NCBI GenBank assembly: GCA_028571685.1
Contig: CM053164.1
Span: forward strand, 34,770,501 to 34,834,500
DNA: 64,000 nucleotides
Origin: Heterohyrax brucei
Lineage: Eukaryota > Chordata > Mammalia > Hyracoidea > Procaviidae
Direction: 5' to 3'
Both the position numbers and the translations under genes were made by a program. Below the pieces are notes generated by a model. It was not told where the DNA came from. It made no database searches and was given only the letters and a program-made list of their open reading frames with translations. Positions 20,680 through 30,740 of the stretch are shown one piece after another (the stretch's first letter is position 1; the number at the start of each line of letters is the position of its first letter).

Positions 20680-22185
20680 AAGGAGAAGTTGAAACTGCAC
20701 TGAAGGCACTGGCAATAAACAAGACTCCAGGAATTGATGTAATCGCAATTGTGATGTTTCAGCAAATGGATACTGCATTGGAAGTGCTCACCCTTCTATG
20801 CTGAGAAATTTGGAGGACAATTACCTGGGCAACTGACTGGAAAAGATCTGTATTTATGCCTGCTCCCCAGTGGCAATCCAAGCAAATGTGGAAATTATTG
20901 AACAATACCATTAATATCACATGCAAGAAAAAATTTGCTAGAGAGTGTTCAAAAGTGACTGCAACAAGATATTGACAGGGAACTGCCAGAAAATCAAGAT
21001 TCAAGCTGGATTCAGAAGAGTACATGAAACTAGGGATATCACTGCTGATGTCAGATGGATCTTGACTGAAAGCTGAGAAGACCCAGAAGATGTTTACCTG
21101 TGTTTCATTAACTATGCAAAGGCATTTGACTGTATGAATCATAAACAAATTAAGGATAATATTGCAGAGAATGAGAAAACCAGAATACTTAACCGTGCTT
21201 ATGGGAATCTGTATATAGATCAAGAGGTAGTCATGCAAACAGAACAAGGGGAAACTACATGGATTAAAGTCAGAAAAGGTGTGCATCAGGGTTGTATCCT
21301 TTCACCATACTTACTCAATCTGTATGCTGAGCAAATAATCCGAGAAGTTTGACCATATGAGAAAGAACAAGACATCAGGATGGAGGATGACCCATTAATA
21401 ACCTGTATTATGTCAATGACACAACCCTGATTGTTGGAAAAGAAGAGGATCTGAAACACTTACTGATGAAGGTCAAAGACCATAGCTTCAGTACGGCTTG
21501 CACCTCAACATCAAGAAAACAAAAGTCCGGACAACTGGACAAGTAAGCAATATCATGACAAATGGAGAAAGGATTGAGGTTGTGAAGAATTTCATTTTGC
21601 TTGTCTTCACAATCAATGCCTGTGGAAGCAGAAGTCAAGAAATCAAAAGACTCATTGCACTGGGAATATCTGCTACAAAGGATCTCTTTAAAATACTGCA
21701 AAATAAAGATGTCACCTTGAATACTAAGTGTGCCTGAACTAAACCTTGGCATTTTCAATTGCATCATATACATTCAAAAACTGAGCAATAAATAAGGAAG
21801 AAAGAAGAATAATTGATACCTTTGAATTGTGTACTGAAAAAAAATATTGAATGTACCATAAACTGCCAGGGGAACAAACCATATCTGTTCTGGAGGAAGA
21901 ATAACCAGAGTGCCCCTTGGAAGCAAAGATAACAAGATTGTGTCTCATAAACTCTGGACATGTTGTCAGGATGGATCAATCCTTTGAGAAGGACGTCATG
22001 CCTGGTAGAGTACAAGGTTAGTGAAAAAGAGGAAGACCCTCACCAAGATGGACTAAACAGTGGCTGCAATGATGGGCTTAACCACAGGCGTAACACAGGA
22101 CCAGGCAGTGTTTCATTCTATTGTGCACAGGGTTGCCATTAGTCAGAACTGACTTGACGGCACCTAATAACAACAACAAAAACAC
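20680..22185 (+). mobile_element. RTE LINE, 3' half: reverse transcriptase and 3' end (dead)
   Basis: The plus strand carries reverse transcriptase remnants in broken frames. Around 21096-21150 it reads FINYAKAFDCMNH, and 21271-21350 reads VRKGVHQGCILSPYLLNLYA, a highly conserved RTE segment. Where RTE families usually have a catalytic Asp in motif A (F-x-D-Y-A-K-A-F-D) there is Asn. The YADD-like motif C reads YVNDT near 21410. Stop codons split the domain. The 3' end finishes with the RTE tail ggcacctaataacaacaac. Whether Asn reflects decay or the parent copy cannot be told here, but the copy is inactive. Confidence 0.92.
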
Positions 22186-22194
22186 TTGTAGATT

Positions 22195-22402
22195 ATCAGG
22201 AGAGACCAGTATCTGGAGAAGAACATCATTCTTGGTAAAGTAAAAGGTCAATGAAAAAGAGGAAGTTGTTCAATGAGATCAATAGACACAGTGAATACAG
22301 TGGACTCAAGCATAACAACTGAGAGAATTGCACAGAACTGGACAGTGGTTTGTCCTATTGTACATAGAGTTGGAACTGATTCAAAGGCATCTGACAATAA
22401 CA
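22195..22402 (+). mobile_element. RTE LINE, short 3' end fragment
   Basis: tcaggagagaccagtatctg, aagaacatcattcttggtaa and aatgaaaaagagg, then the degraded RTE 3' end (agttggaactgattcaaagg, catctgacaataacaactt). It corresponds to 21955-22185 of the adjacent RTE, so it is a separate severely truncated insertion or a local duplication of that end. Confidence 0.82.
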
Positions 22403-22668
22403 ACTTATAGGTTAAATAAATTGCACCTGTTTTGTTTGACGGCAAGTTTCCAGGAAATACCAATGCCTGAGAATACTTCTTCCCTGAGTTTGAAACTTGT
22501 GATAAAAATCCATGGTTCAAGAACATTCCTCTAGATTAGCAAAATCTTCCTTGTTAAAATGGAAATTCTCTGACAGCTGTAAAGCAATGAGCCATTATCT
22601 GGCACTTATCCCTTAGAAGAATTGTTGTGCAACATCCTTTATTATACGGCAGCTACTTCATGGACTAT

Positions 22669-22835
22669 GGAAACCCTGGTGGTGTCATGGTTACGTGCTT
22701 CATCTGCTAACCAAAAGGTTGGCAGTTTAAGTCTGCCAGCCACTCTTTGAAAACTGTATGGAGCAGCTCTACTCTACCCTATAGGGTCACTGTGAGTTAA
22801 AATCAACATGATGGCCATGGGTTTGGTTTGGTTTT
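22669..22835 (+). mobile_element. AfroSINE, near complete
   Basis: ggaaaccctggtggtgtcat, gctaaccaaaaggttggcag, then ctaccctatagggtcactgt and a tail of gggtttggtttggtttt. Confidence 0.95.
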
Positions 22836-23423
22836 GTATTGGCAATGCAAGAAAGAAGAGTGTAATAAGGAGTCTGATTCCATTATGTGACATTTGACTG
22901 TTGATAACTTTTAAGTCCACCACCTGCAGGAGACTCAAATCATGCAAAATCATATCCAAGCATAGGAACTGTTACCCAACCCTCCAACTACAATAATAAA
23001 CCAGATCAGTCGCCTTTCCTTGCTCTCTCAAACTATTTTAAGATTGCTTGAGAGGTTGCTCTGCTCTTCTGAGAGAGCTCAATTATGTCAATAATAAATA
23101 TTTTCATATCTTCTCAGTGTATATGTGCTGTCAACAATCTTGACATTTCAACCAAACTTTGGGTGGGGAATCCATCTGCTTCTGCAGGCAAACACAACAA
23201 AGAAAAATGAAGCTGGAAGCTGGGTGTTGTGTAAAAGGTCTTAGCGTGCCATGAGAAGAATAGTTACTCAAGGTAAATACGTAAGGCAAGGGGTAGGCAG
23301 TAGGATGTGACAATATCATTGCTTTTCATCTTTGTCTGTTGGTCAGAGTCCAGAACTGCTATCCATGAGCCAGGTTTAGAAAAGAAGTGTTCCTGTGTTG
23401 TTTTTGTGATCTACAGTAATATT
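22836..23423. other. No recognised gene or repeat
   Basis: Unique-looking sequence. Nothing recognised on either strand. Confidence 0.45.
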
Positions 23424-23586
23424 GGAAACTCTGGTGGTGTAGTCATTAAGTGCTATGGCTGCTAACCAAAAGGCTGGCAGTTTGAATACACCAGCCGCTC
23501 CTTGGAAACTCTGGGGCAGTTCTACTCTGTCCTCCGGGGTCACTAAGAGTCAGAATCCACTCAACAACAGTGGGTTTGGTTTTGGT
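23424..23586 (+). mobile_element. AfroSINE, near complete
   Basis: ggaaactctggtggtgtagt, gctgctaaccaaaaggctgg, ggcagttctactctgtcctc and the tail gtgggtttggttttggt. Possible flanking duplication: tacagtaata at 23411 and tatagtaaca at 23586 (two mismatches). Confidence 0.95.
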
Positions 23587-23599
23587 ATAGTAACACTGA

Positions 23600-23790
23600 T
23601 GAACAGATAGTTAGCATATACTGAATTCTAGGTGTTTCACATATACTATTCCGTTTAATAGCACTGCATTAATGTCCCTTATTTTAAGAATGAGTAAATC
23701 GATTGAAGAAGAGTCTTGGTTATCTGTCTATGGTTGTGTAGATCCTACACAGCCTGACTTTAGATCCTAAGTCTTAACTACTGTACTCTG
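23600..23790 (-). mobile_element. MIR SINE, ancient, antisense
   Basis: tactgaattctaggtgtttc, atatactattccgtttaata and taagaatgagtaaatcgatt follow the reversed MIR order, with the 3' side decayed. Confidence 0.6.
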
Positions 23791-24976
23791 CTTCTTTGCT
23801 GTAGTTCCAGGAATAGTCAACAACTATACCTCAGTGTCTGACCTTAAAATAGGTACTATTACATACCTCTTTGGTGACCTGTGATGAGTCATCAATCCTC
23901 TTGAATTTGAGTGCATGTGTGAATTGTTTCTAGATGGTAATATTTGTAAATGTGATGGGATAGTTTCCTGTGGTTATAGAATGTTACATAAAAATTCATT
24001 TTAGCAGACTAGACCGAAGATTGTCTTGGTGACTTTGAAGAAGTAAGCTATCCTGGTATGAGCAGGCCTGTAAGAAGGCCACATGTCAGATAAGTATAAG
24101 TGACCCCCTAGCTGAGAAGAGGAACTTCAGTCTGATACCAACAAGGAACTGACTTCTGCCACCAATCTCATGAGGCTGGAAGACCTTCAGTTACAGGTTA
24201 AGAACACAGCCTTCCTGAAATTTTGATTATAGCCTTGGGAGACGTAAATTTAGAGCCCAGCTAAGCTTTACCCAGATCCATGACTCACAGAAACTGTAGC
24301 AAACGTATATTGTTTTAATCTGCTAGATTATAATTTGTTGACATTCCTTTTGTCTTGGCCAGGGCTCAGGCTCTCATTACTGAAACAGCCACCTCAAAAG
24401 CTCTTTCTATCTGCAGTTTTGGTCTCTCTAAATTTCCCTACCATAGATGTTTGGTTGCCATTTGATGGATTGGATATAGAAGAATTGCATGTTAAGATTT
24501 ATATCAAATCATATTAAATTTTTACACACAATTCTTCTTTGTCTAATCCATCAGTAGAACTCAAACATCTATAAGATGAAGCTTAACTTTCTTAGCATGT
24601 TGTAAAAATCCTTCCCCAATCTGGCTGCCAATTGTTGTGTCTCCTGATTCCTTTCAACCCCCTTCAAACACTCTTCATTTGTTCATTCTTTCAGTCGACT
24701 AATGGTTATTTATTTTTAACCTCAAACTATTTAAGCACTTCATATACAAAACATAAAAGATAACAGTTCTTCCAAAATGGTCTTCTAATCTAGCTAAAAA
24801 TACAGATGTCTTAAATCAGTAATCACAGTTCAATATAAAAAGTGTATGACTTGAAGAGATCAGATGTTAAAATGACAACTCCTTCCCTTGCTATTTCTGA
24901 AAATTTGGGTAAGTCAGTTTTTGTTTCTGAACTTGAGGTCCCACATGAAAATGTTGCAAGTAACACGTATCTCACA
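23791..24976. other. Mostly unrecognised; possible old MaLR or L1M end at about 24190-24345
   Basis: aacacagccttcctgaaatt, ttgattatagccttgggaga and ttaatctgctagattataat resemble the end of a widespread old repeat (typically ..gatttagc..cc..ttttaagccactaagtttgtg..). The family is not settled. No coding segment. Confidence 0.35.
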
Positions 24977-25080
24977 GCATCTTTGAGAGAGATTAATATA
25001 AAAGTCATTAGTGGATACAGAGTGGATACAGAGCATCTTTGAGAGAGATTAATATAAAAGTCATTACTGGATACAGAGTG
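24977..25080. repeat. 56-bp tandem duplication (second copy partial)
   Basis: gcatctttgagagagattaa at 24977 recurs at 25033, and the copies are nearly identical for about 48 bp. The first unit ends in two copies of an 11-mer, gtggatacaga, so a small duplication lies inside the larger one. No repeat family recognised. Confidence 0.95.
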
Positions 25081-25349
25081 AAGACTCAGCACATAGTAAT
25101 TAAATTTTGATATCAATTAAATATTGTCATGTCAATAAAGACAAACACAAACTGAATATCAAAATTGTACATAAAGTGGAAAAAGACAGAATCACAGAAA
25201 GGGCATGGGGGAAGAGTGCCCAGAGACACTCACCCCGGTGTGAGTGTGGAGTGATGATTTTAGATTTAGCTGCAGAAGCCAATACTTCTAAGGCAGAGAA
25301 GACAACATGTGGGAAGGCACAGAGGCTGAAAAAAGCATGCATGATGTAC
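25081..25349. other. No recognised gene or repeat
   Basis: Unique-looking; mirrored short frames on both strands. Confidence 0.4.
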
Positions 25350-25354
25350 TGCAG

Positions 25355-25843
25355 TGTTTTAGTCAGCTAAGGCTGCTCTAACAGAAATACCATAGTGAAT
25401 GGCTTTCACAAAAGAAGGTTTATTATTAAACAGTCTGTAGGCTACAAGTCCAAATTCAGGATGTCAGCTCTGGAGACAAGTCCTTGTGTTGCATCAGTCT
25501 TAGTCGAGGGAACATCTTGGCACAGGAACCTCAGGTCTGAAGGACGCACTCTTCTCCCGGTGCTGCTTTCCTGATGATGTGAGGTTCCCAATTCTCTGCT
25601 TGCTTTTCTTTCCTTTTATCTCTTGTGGGATGCAAGAATTAAGGGTGGGACAAGCCACACTCCTAGGAAACTCCCTTTGTAGTGGAGCAGGGTGGTGATC
25701 TTCTGAAGGGATTTACAGTCCCACCCTAATCCTTTAACATACAGCATAGTAAAATCACAAAATGGAGAACAATCATAGACTACAGTGAATCATGGTCACA
25801 TGGCTACACCTATTTTTGAGGGGACACAATTCAGTCCATGACA
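25355..25843 (-). mobile_element. Solo LTR, MaLR/ERVL-like
   Basis: A 489-bp unit starts tgttttagtcagctaaggct and ends cacaattcagtccatgaca, so it has TG..CA termini. It is flanked by an exact 5-bp duplication, tgcag (25350-25354 and 25844-25848), the size usual for ERVL/MaLR insertions. The start (ctgctctaacagaaataccat, split here as ctgctctaac and agaaatacc) and the end (ttgaggggacacaattcag) follow the reversed MaLR LTR pattern, hence the strand. No internal retroviral region or second LTR is present, so it is a solo LTR from recombination. Confidence 0.82.
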
Positions 25844-25968
25844 TGCAGGCACATGGAGCTGGGCTCTCTTAAGAAAATGGGATAGATATGTGGGATAGAC
25901 CATTCAAAGTCACTTTCACTTCTTCTCAGACTCTTTCATAGAATGAAAAGAAGGAATTTTATTTATCT

Positions 25969-26122
25969 GGAAACCATGGTGGCATGTTGGTTAAGTGCTA
26001 TGTTTGGTAACCCAAAAACTAGCTGTTCAAATCCACCAGGCACTCCTTGGAAACTCTATGCAGCAGTTCTATTCTGTCCTACAGAGTCACTATGAGTCAG
26101 AATTGACTCGAGAGCAGTGGGC
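25969..26122 (+). mobile_element. AfroSINE, near complete
   Basis: ggaaaccatggtggcatgtt, box B-like tgttcaaatccaccaggcac, ttctgtcctacagagtcact and gagcagtgggctt. Confidence 0.93.
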
Positions 26123-26129
26123 TTCGTTT

Positions 26130-26335
26130 GAGTGTGGTGTTTACTGTGTGCCAGACGTTATTCTAAGTGCCGTAACCACACATAGGAAGTATTGAATCCT
26201 AGTTCAATGAGGTAGCTACTACTACTATCCCTATTTTACAGAAGAGGAAATTGAAACCAACAAGGGATAATTACCTTGCTCAAGGTCATACAACTAACTA
26301 GTAAGCAGTAATGAGATTTGAACGCAGTCAGTAAG
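26130..26335 (-). mobile_element. MIR SINE, ancient, antisense, well preserved
   Basis: actgtgtgccagacgttatt, tattttacagaagaggaaat, accttgctcaaggtcataca and gagatttgaacgcagtca follow the full reversed MIR order. Confidence 0.85.
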
Positions 26336-27000
26336 AGAAGTCTTTATCCCAGCACACATGTGTCTTCAAATTCCCCGCAACTAACAGACCCAAATAAACA
26401 TACAAGTAAGAACAAAAATAGGAAAAAACAACTAATTAACTGAGTGAATAATAAATTAGTTGGGTAAACTAAGGCATATAAAATTAGTCATTTAAGCTTT
26501 TTCACATAGAAAACTGAAATTCAGAAAGGCGAAGTGAATTCTTTTCATATTGAAGCTATTAAGTGGCAATCCTAAGGCTAGAATCTAAATGTCTTCAATA
26601 TCAGTGAACTTGGACTGCATAAGCAGACCACTGTGCTTGAGACAACACAACCAAGAAGTCACAGTAGAAGAAACAGATAGCGTAGGGCCCTCAATCTCAC
26701 TTTGAGTAGAGAGCCACTGTAAGGATTTGAGCAGAAAACTGTCAGAAGACAGGTTTTCATTTTTCTCTGGCTACTATGTTGAAAAAAGACTAGAAAGAAC
26801 AGAAACAGGGAAACCTGTATAAGAATGTTACAGTAATCCAGGCAGTAAATATGGGGGGACACTGTCCAGATCTTGTTGCACAGACGAATAAAAGTGGTGA
26901 TAATTGTTTTATTCTCAGTCTCAAAGGGAACTGTGCATTTTACCACTAAGCACAATGTTTCCTGTAGATTGTGTTTAAACAAATAATATATTGTTAATTT
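26336..27000. other. Mostly unrecognised; possible MIR tail at 26500-26600 and old L2-like sequence at 26690-26850
   Basis: aaactgaaattcagaaaggc and aagtggcaatcctaaggcta suggest a reversed MIR 5' part. ttcatttttctctggctact and gaatgttacagtaatccagg resemble an old L2-associated pattern in antisense. Both are weak. Confidence 0.4.
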
Positions 27001-27582
27001 CGATAGCTAGTTTTCTTAGTTTTAATAAAAAATCACACATGCAGGTGGAAGTTCATAATACTTGCCTTCTGATTCTTATTGGAGTTATATGAATTTTGTC
27101 TTTATTTAACCCAAAGCATTGACTGAACTTCTAATATTAAAATAAACTTGCATGCTTAAAATAAATTCAGTTTGGTCAAACTACATTATCCTTCTTTTAT
27201 ATGTAGTGGGATTTGGCTTGTCAATATGTGTTTAGAAATTTTGTATCCATGTTTACAAACAAAATCTGACTGTAATTTTCATTTATCAGGCTACTATTAT
27301 TCAGTTTTCTTTTAGCGTTTGCTAACATTATAAAATGAGTAAGATTCTCTTCTCTGTCTTTTTCTAGTTCCTAGAAGAAAAATAGAAACAATAAGATAAT
27401 AAGATGTAAGACAGGAATGATATTATTGTTATTATTGAACTTCTCGACAAAGCTGAGTTTCCAGTTTTCTTTGTGAGTAGTTATTTGACTACTGATTAAA
27501 TTTCTTTAACAGATATATAACTACTCAGTTTCCAATTTCTTCTTAAGTCACTTTTGATCAATTTCATTTTGTGTGTCATTGT
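27001..27582 (-). mobile_element. Old L1 (L1M type) ORF2 fragment, antisense
   Basis: The T-rich text with ctactattattcagttttc, gcgtttgctaacattataaa and gagtaagattctcttctctg mirrors the reverse transcriptase portion of old L1 ORF2 in antisense. It continues on the far side of the SINE at 27583. Confidence 0.6.
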
Positions 27583-27785
27583 TAGTTGCAGAGGAGTTGA
27601 TTCCTACTCACGGCAACCCCACATGTACAGAGAAGAATTTTTTTCATAGAGTTTTCTAGACTGTGATCTTTTGGAAGCAACTCACCAGGCCTGTCGTCCA
27701 AACTCTTCTTGGAGGGGTTCAAACTCCCAACATTTCAGCTAGTAGCCAAGCACTTAACCCTCTGAGCCAGCCAGGAACTCTCTTT
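27583..27785 (-). mobile_element. AfroSINE, long subtype, antisense
   Basis: gttagttgcagaggagttga, tgtacagagaagaat, then the long-subtype middle block (actcaccaggcctgtcgtcc, tcttggaggggttcaaactc) and the reversed head catttcagctagtagccaag. It interrupts old L1 sequence. Confidence 0.88.
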
Positions 27786-28051
27786 TGTGTCGAGTGTCCA
27801 CTTTAATATTATTTTTCACACTTGTTGGTGGGACTTTATCCATAATACTTTTATTATCATTCAAATGCAAATGTCTGCAGCATACACAGTAATGTCTCCT
27901 TTCTTATTCCCCACGTCAAGTATTTGTATCTTTTCTCTTCATCCGTCTTGCTAAAACGTATTTCTCATATTTTAAAGAGATAACTCTTGGGCTTTTTGCT
28001 GCTGTTCTCTAGCTCATTGAATTCTACTCTTACTATCTTTCTTCTGCTAAA
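27786..28051 (-). mobile_element. Old L1 (L1M type) ORF2 fragment, antisense, continued
   Basis: gagataactcttgggctttt and ttctctagctcattgaattc match the reversed ORF2 segment of old L1s. The same stretch resumes at 28798 (gctgttctttttcttactta), which brackets the insert between. Confidence 0.7.
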
Positions 28052-28797
28052 GTATGCTTCACTTAACATATGCGGTAAGTTCTGTGAAATAGGACGTTAT
28101 GTGATTTAGACTTTGTGCAAACATCTTATAGGTAGGAGAGAGGCACCAAGACGCCTGCTGTTGCACAAGGGCACGCATCTAAGACGTGGGCTCTGCTTGC
28201 CTCAGGTCCTGAGTGGTTGCCACCAGGTCTGAGAGCTGTTCCAGGCCCCTCGTCCACCTGCCCTCCAGGGAGCACACTTGCTCTCCAGCCAGCAGCCTCC
28301 TGTCTTTCCACCCTCAGCTCTAGTCCTATCCTTCCTCTCTAACAGCCTTCGCAGCGTCCTTCTAAGGGCTTCAAACTCTTCCTGCCCCACCCACCCCAGG
28401 TGAGACCACTAGACAGCCACTGTAGGAGGGGCCACGGACTTAGACTTAAGTGTCCTGCGCAAGGGCGACCAGACCAAGTGGACAAGACCAAAAGAGGCTC
28501 TGACAGCCTCTGCTGGACGTCTCCCTAGGCAGCCCCTGCAGTGTCTGTGTGGTCCCTGTCTGAGGTGAGAGCTGTGAGACCCCCCCACTCGCTGCCACTG
28601 TAGTGCAGGGCGGCTGGAGAGCTAGTGACAGACAGATAAGCGCTCCCTACTTAGCAAAGAGTGCCTCATACTTCCTGTTCTCCCATCGGATAATCTCCCA
28701 TCGGATAATCTCCCATCGGATAATACATTGGGACCTCTGACATACACTGATATGCGGACCAAACTGTCGAAACTGGTGTTAAACGCATACCCACACT
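28052..28797. mobile_element. DNA-transposon-like insert with GC-rich interior
   Basis: The left end (cttcacttaacatatgcggt, agttctgtgaaataggacgt, gactttgtgcaaacatctta) and right end (ttgggacctctgacatacac, tatgcggaccaaactgtcga) resemble the two ends of a known mammalian non-autonomous DNA transposon that I recall but cannot name. The interior (about 28130-28660) differs sharply from that family as I remember it. It is GC-rich with several CpGs and holds a triplicated 15-mer at 28680-28724. The insert splits old L1 ORF2 sequence cleanly. Minus-strand frames of 61-62 codons in the interior have no recognised domain. Confidence 0.6.
28680..28724. repeat. Three tandem copies of a 15-mer
   Basis: ctcccatcggataat is repeated three times without a mismatch inside the GC-rich insert, just before its right terminal sequence. 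Confidence 0.97.
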
Positions 28798-30740
28798 GGA
28801 GTTTCCTTGCTGTTCTTTTTCTTACTTATTGAAAGAGACTTTTGGTTCATTTATTTTTAGTCCTTTTGTTGGCTGATATAGACATTGAAATCTATGAATT
28901 TCCTTGTTACCGCTTTAGCTATAGTCTACAAATTATTACATGAAGATTTTTTTTTTTAATTAAGGGTAAATTGAAAAGTTACATTTTTATTCTAATTTTC
29001 TCTTTGATTCATGGATTATTTAAAAGACGAATTTTTAATTTCCAAATATGAAGGGGGTTAAAAAATTGGTAGGAGCTATTCTATATATGTCAATTATGTA
29101 ACATGCATTATATCTACAGTAGATATCTACAGTAGGATTTCCAGTAGCATTATGGATTCAACATCATCTTTAAACTTCTCACAATTTTTACTTTATGTAT
29201 TTAGTTTTAGTAATGTAATGCTTTTTGCCTTAAAATTGACCTTGTCTGATATCAATAAAGTTACATTAGCTCTCTTTCGGAATTCACATAATGCACGTTT
29301 AACTTTCAACCTGTGTATGATTTTGTATGTTTTATATATGCCTTTTATAAGCATTATACAGTTGACTTTTTTATGTTCAGTCTGGAGATCTTTGCCTTTT
29401 ACTCTGGACTATTTAACCATTTGGTAATAATATACTTTGCTTTTATTCTTTTAAAGTCACCTGAGAAGATAAAATGTCTTAAGTTAACCAACCTTTAGTT
29501 ATCTGTTATTTGCTTTCCTCCTAGACAGTCAAAGATCTTGGGGTATTTTAATTTCATGTACCCAGTCCTTAATACATTATTGTTCTAATTAATGTTAATT
29601 TTTCTGTTTTTAACCCTAAAATATATTATTATTACTTGTCATGTAGTCAATGCCCTTTTAGATCAAATTATATATTTATTCACCCCTGTTTTGCCTTCTT
29701 CGTCTGCCTCAGACTTTCCGTGAGTACTTCCTTCTGCCTAAACTCTGAACATTTTACTTTTCTTTAGCAAAGATTGTCTGCTGGTGAATTTTCTTAGTGT
29801 TTGTTTGCTTAGCGTATCTTCATTTTGTGCTCAATCGAAAGATACTTTCACTGGGTGTGAATGTTAGGTTGGGAGCTATTTACATTCAATAGCTAGAAGG
29901 TACTCCTGTTTTGTTTTCTGGCCTCTGTTGGCACAGTTGAGAAATAAGCTGTCAATTTAACTGACACTTCTTTGAAGGTAATCTGTCTTCACCCTCCAGG
30001 TTTATTTAGGATTTTCCCTTTGTCTACTGGTGTGCAGCATGATGCGATGTGTCGTTTGGACTTGTGTTATTTATCCTGCATATCTGTTAGTCTTCTTGAG
30101 TCTGAAGATGACTGTCTTGAATAAATCCCAATCACTGTCTCTTCAAGTGTTGCTTCTGTTTCATTCTCTCTCGCCTCCACTTCTAAACCTCCCAGTGAAA
30201 TGCAGGCCACAGATTCTGCCTCTTCTCCACGTATCTTTAGATCCTTTCGTATTTTGTGTCTTTTAAACACTATCTCATGCATCTATTTTATCTTCCAAGT
30301 CATTAGCTTTCTCCAGCTGTTTCCAGTTCTGCTAACACTGAATCTTTGGGACTTTAATACTACTTGCTGTATTTTCTATTTCCAGAAATGTTGGCTTCTG
30401 TTTTTATTTGATCCTGTTTTAATTTTCTCTGTAAATTTAAAATTGTTTCCTGTTTCTTGTTAGCTTTTTCAAATTTTTGTTCTTTTCTCTTTAAATGTGA
30501 TAACATTTTTTTTAAAAAAAAATCTGAATGTGATAATTTTGGTATTAGAAATATTCATAGGTCTGTGTTTACTATCTGTCATTTCCGTTAGTTGTCCCTC
30601 ATGGTGCTTTATTTCTTTGACTCTTGGTTACTTGTGCCTGTGTACTGTACATTGTCTTTAAAATATTGTTTGTGGTAATTATTTCGGTTGCAGGACAAAG
30701 GTTTTTATTCTATATTGCCAACATTTAATATTGTCATTTA
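28798..30740 (-). mobile_element. Old L1M/HAL1 sequence, antisense (ORF2 then ORF1-like parts)
   Basis: 28820-29100 continues reversed ORF2 (ttgattcatggattatttaa, aatttccaaatatgaa). From about 29220 onward ccttgtctgatatcaataaa, gatactttcactgggtgtga, aggtaatctgtcttcaccct and ttccagaaatgttggcttct follow the reversed ORF1-like text of old L1M/HAL1 elements. All frames are broken. The plus-strand frames of 60-90 codons here are antisense artefacts. Confidence 0.7.

Noticed and set aside
20759..21286. Longest open frame in the window (175 codons, minus strand)
   Set aside because: It lies antisense to the RTE reverse transcriptase on the plus strand, whose conserved motifs are recognisable there.
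28202..28390. Minus-strand frame with EEFEALRRTLRRLLERKDR as a possible gene exon
   Set aside because: Only 62 codons, no recognised domain, and an overlapping minus-strand frame of 61 codons. Kept only as a point to test in the transposon finding.
28130..28660. Possible CpG-island promoter
   Set aside because: Explained better as the interior of an inserted element; no gene start or transcription signal next to it.
28680..28724. CRISPR-like repeat array
   Set aside because: Units are directly adjacent without spacers and the genome is mammalian.
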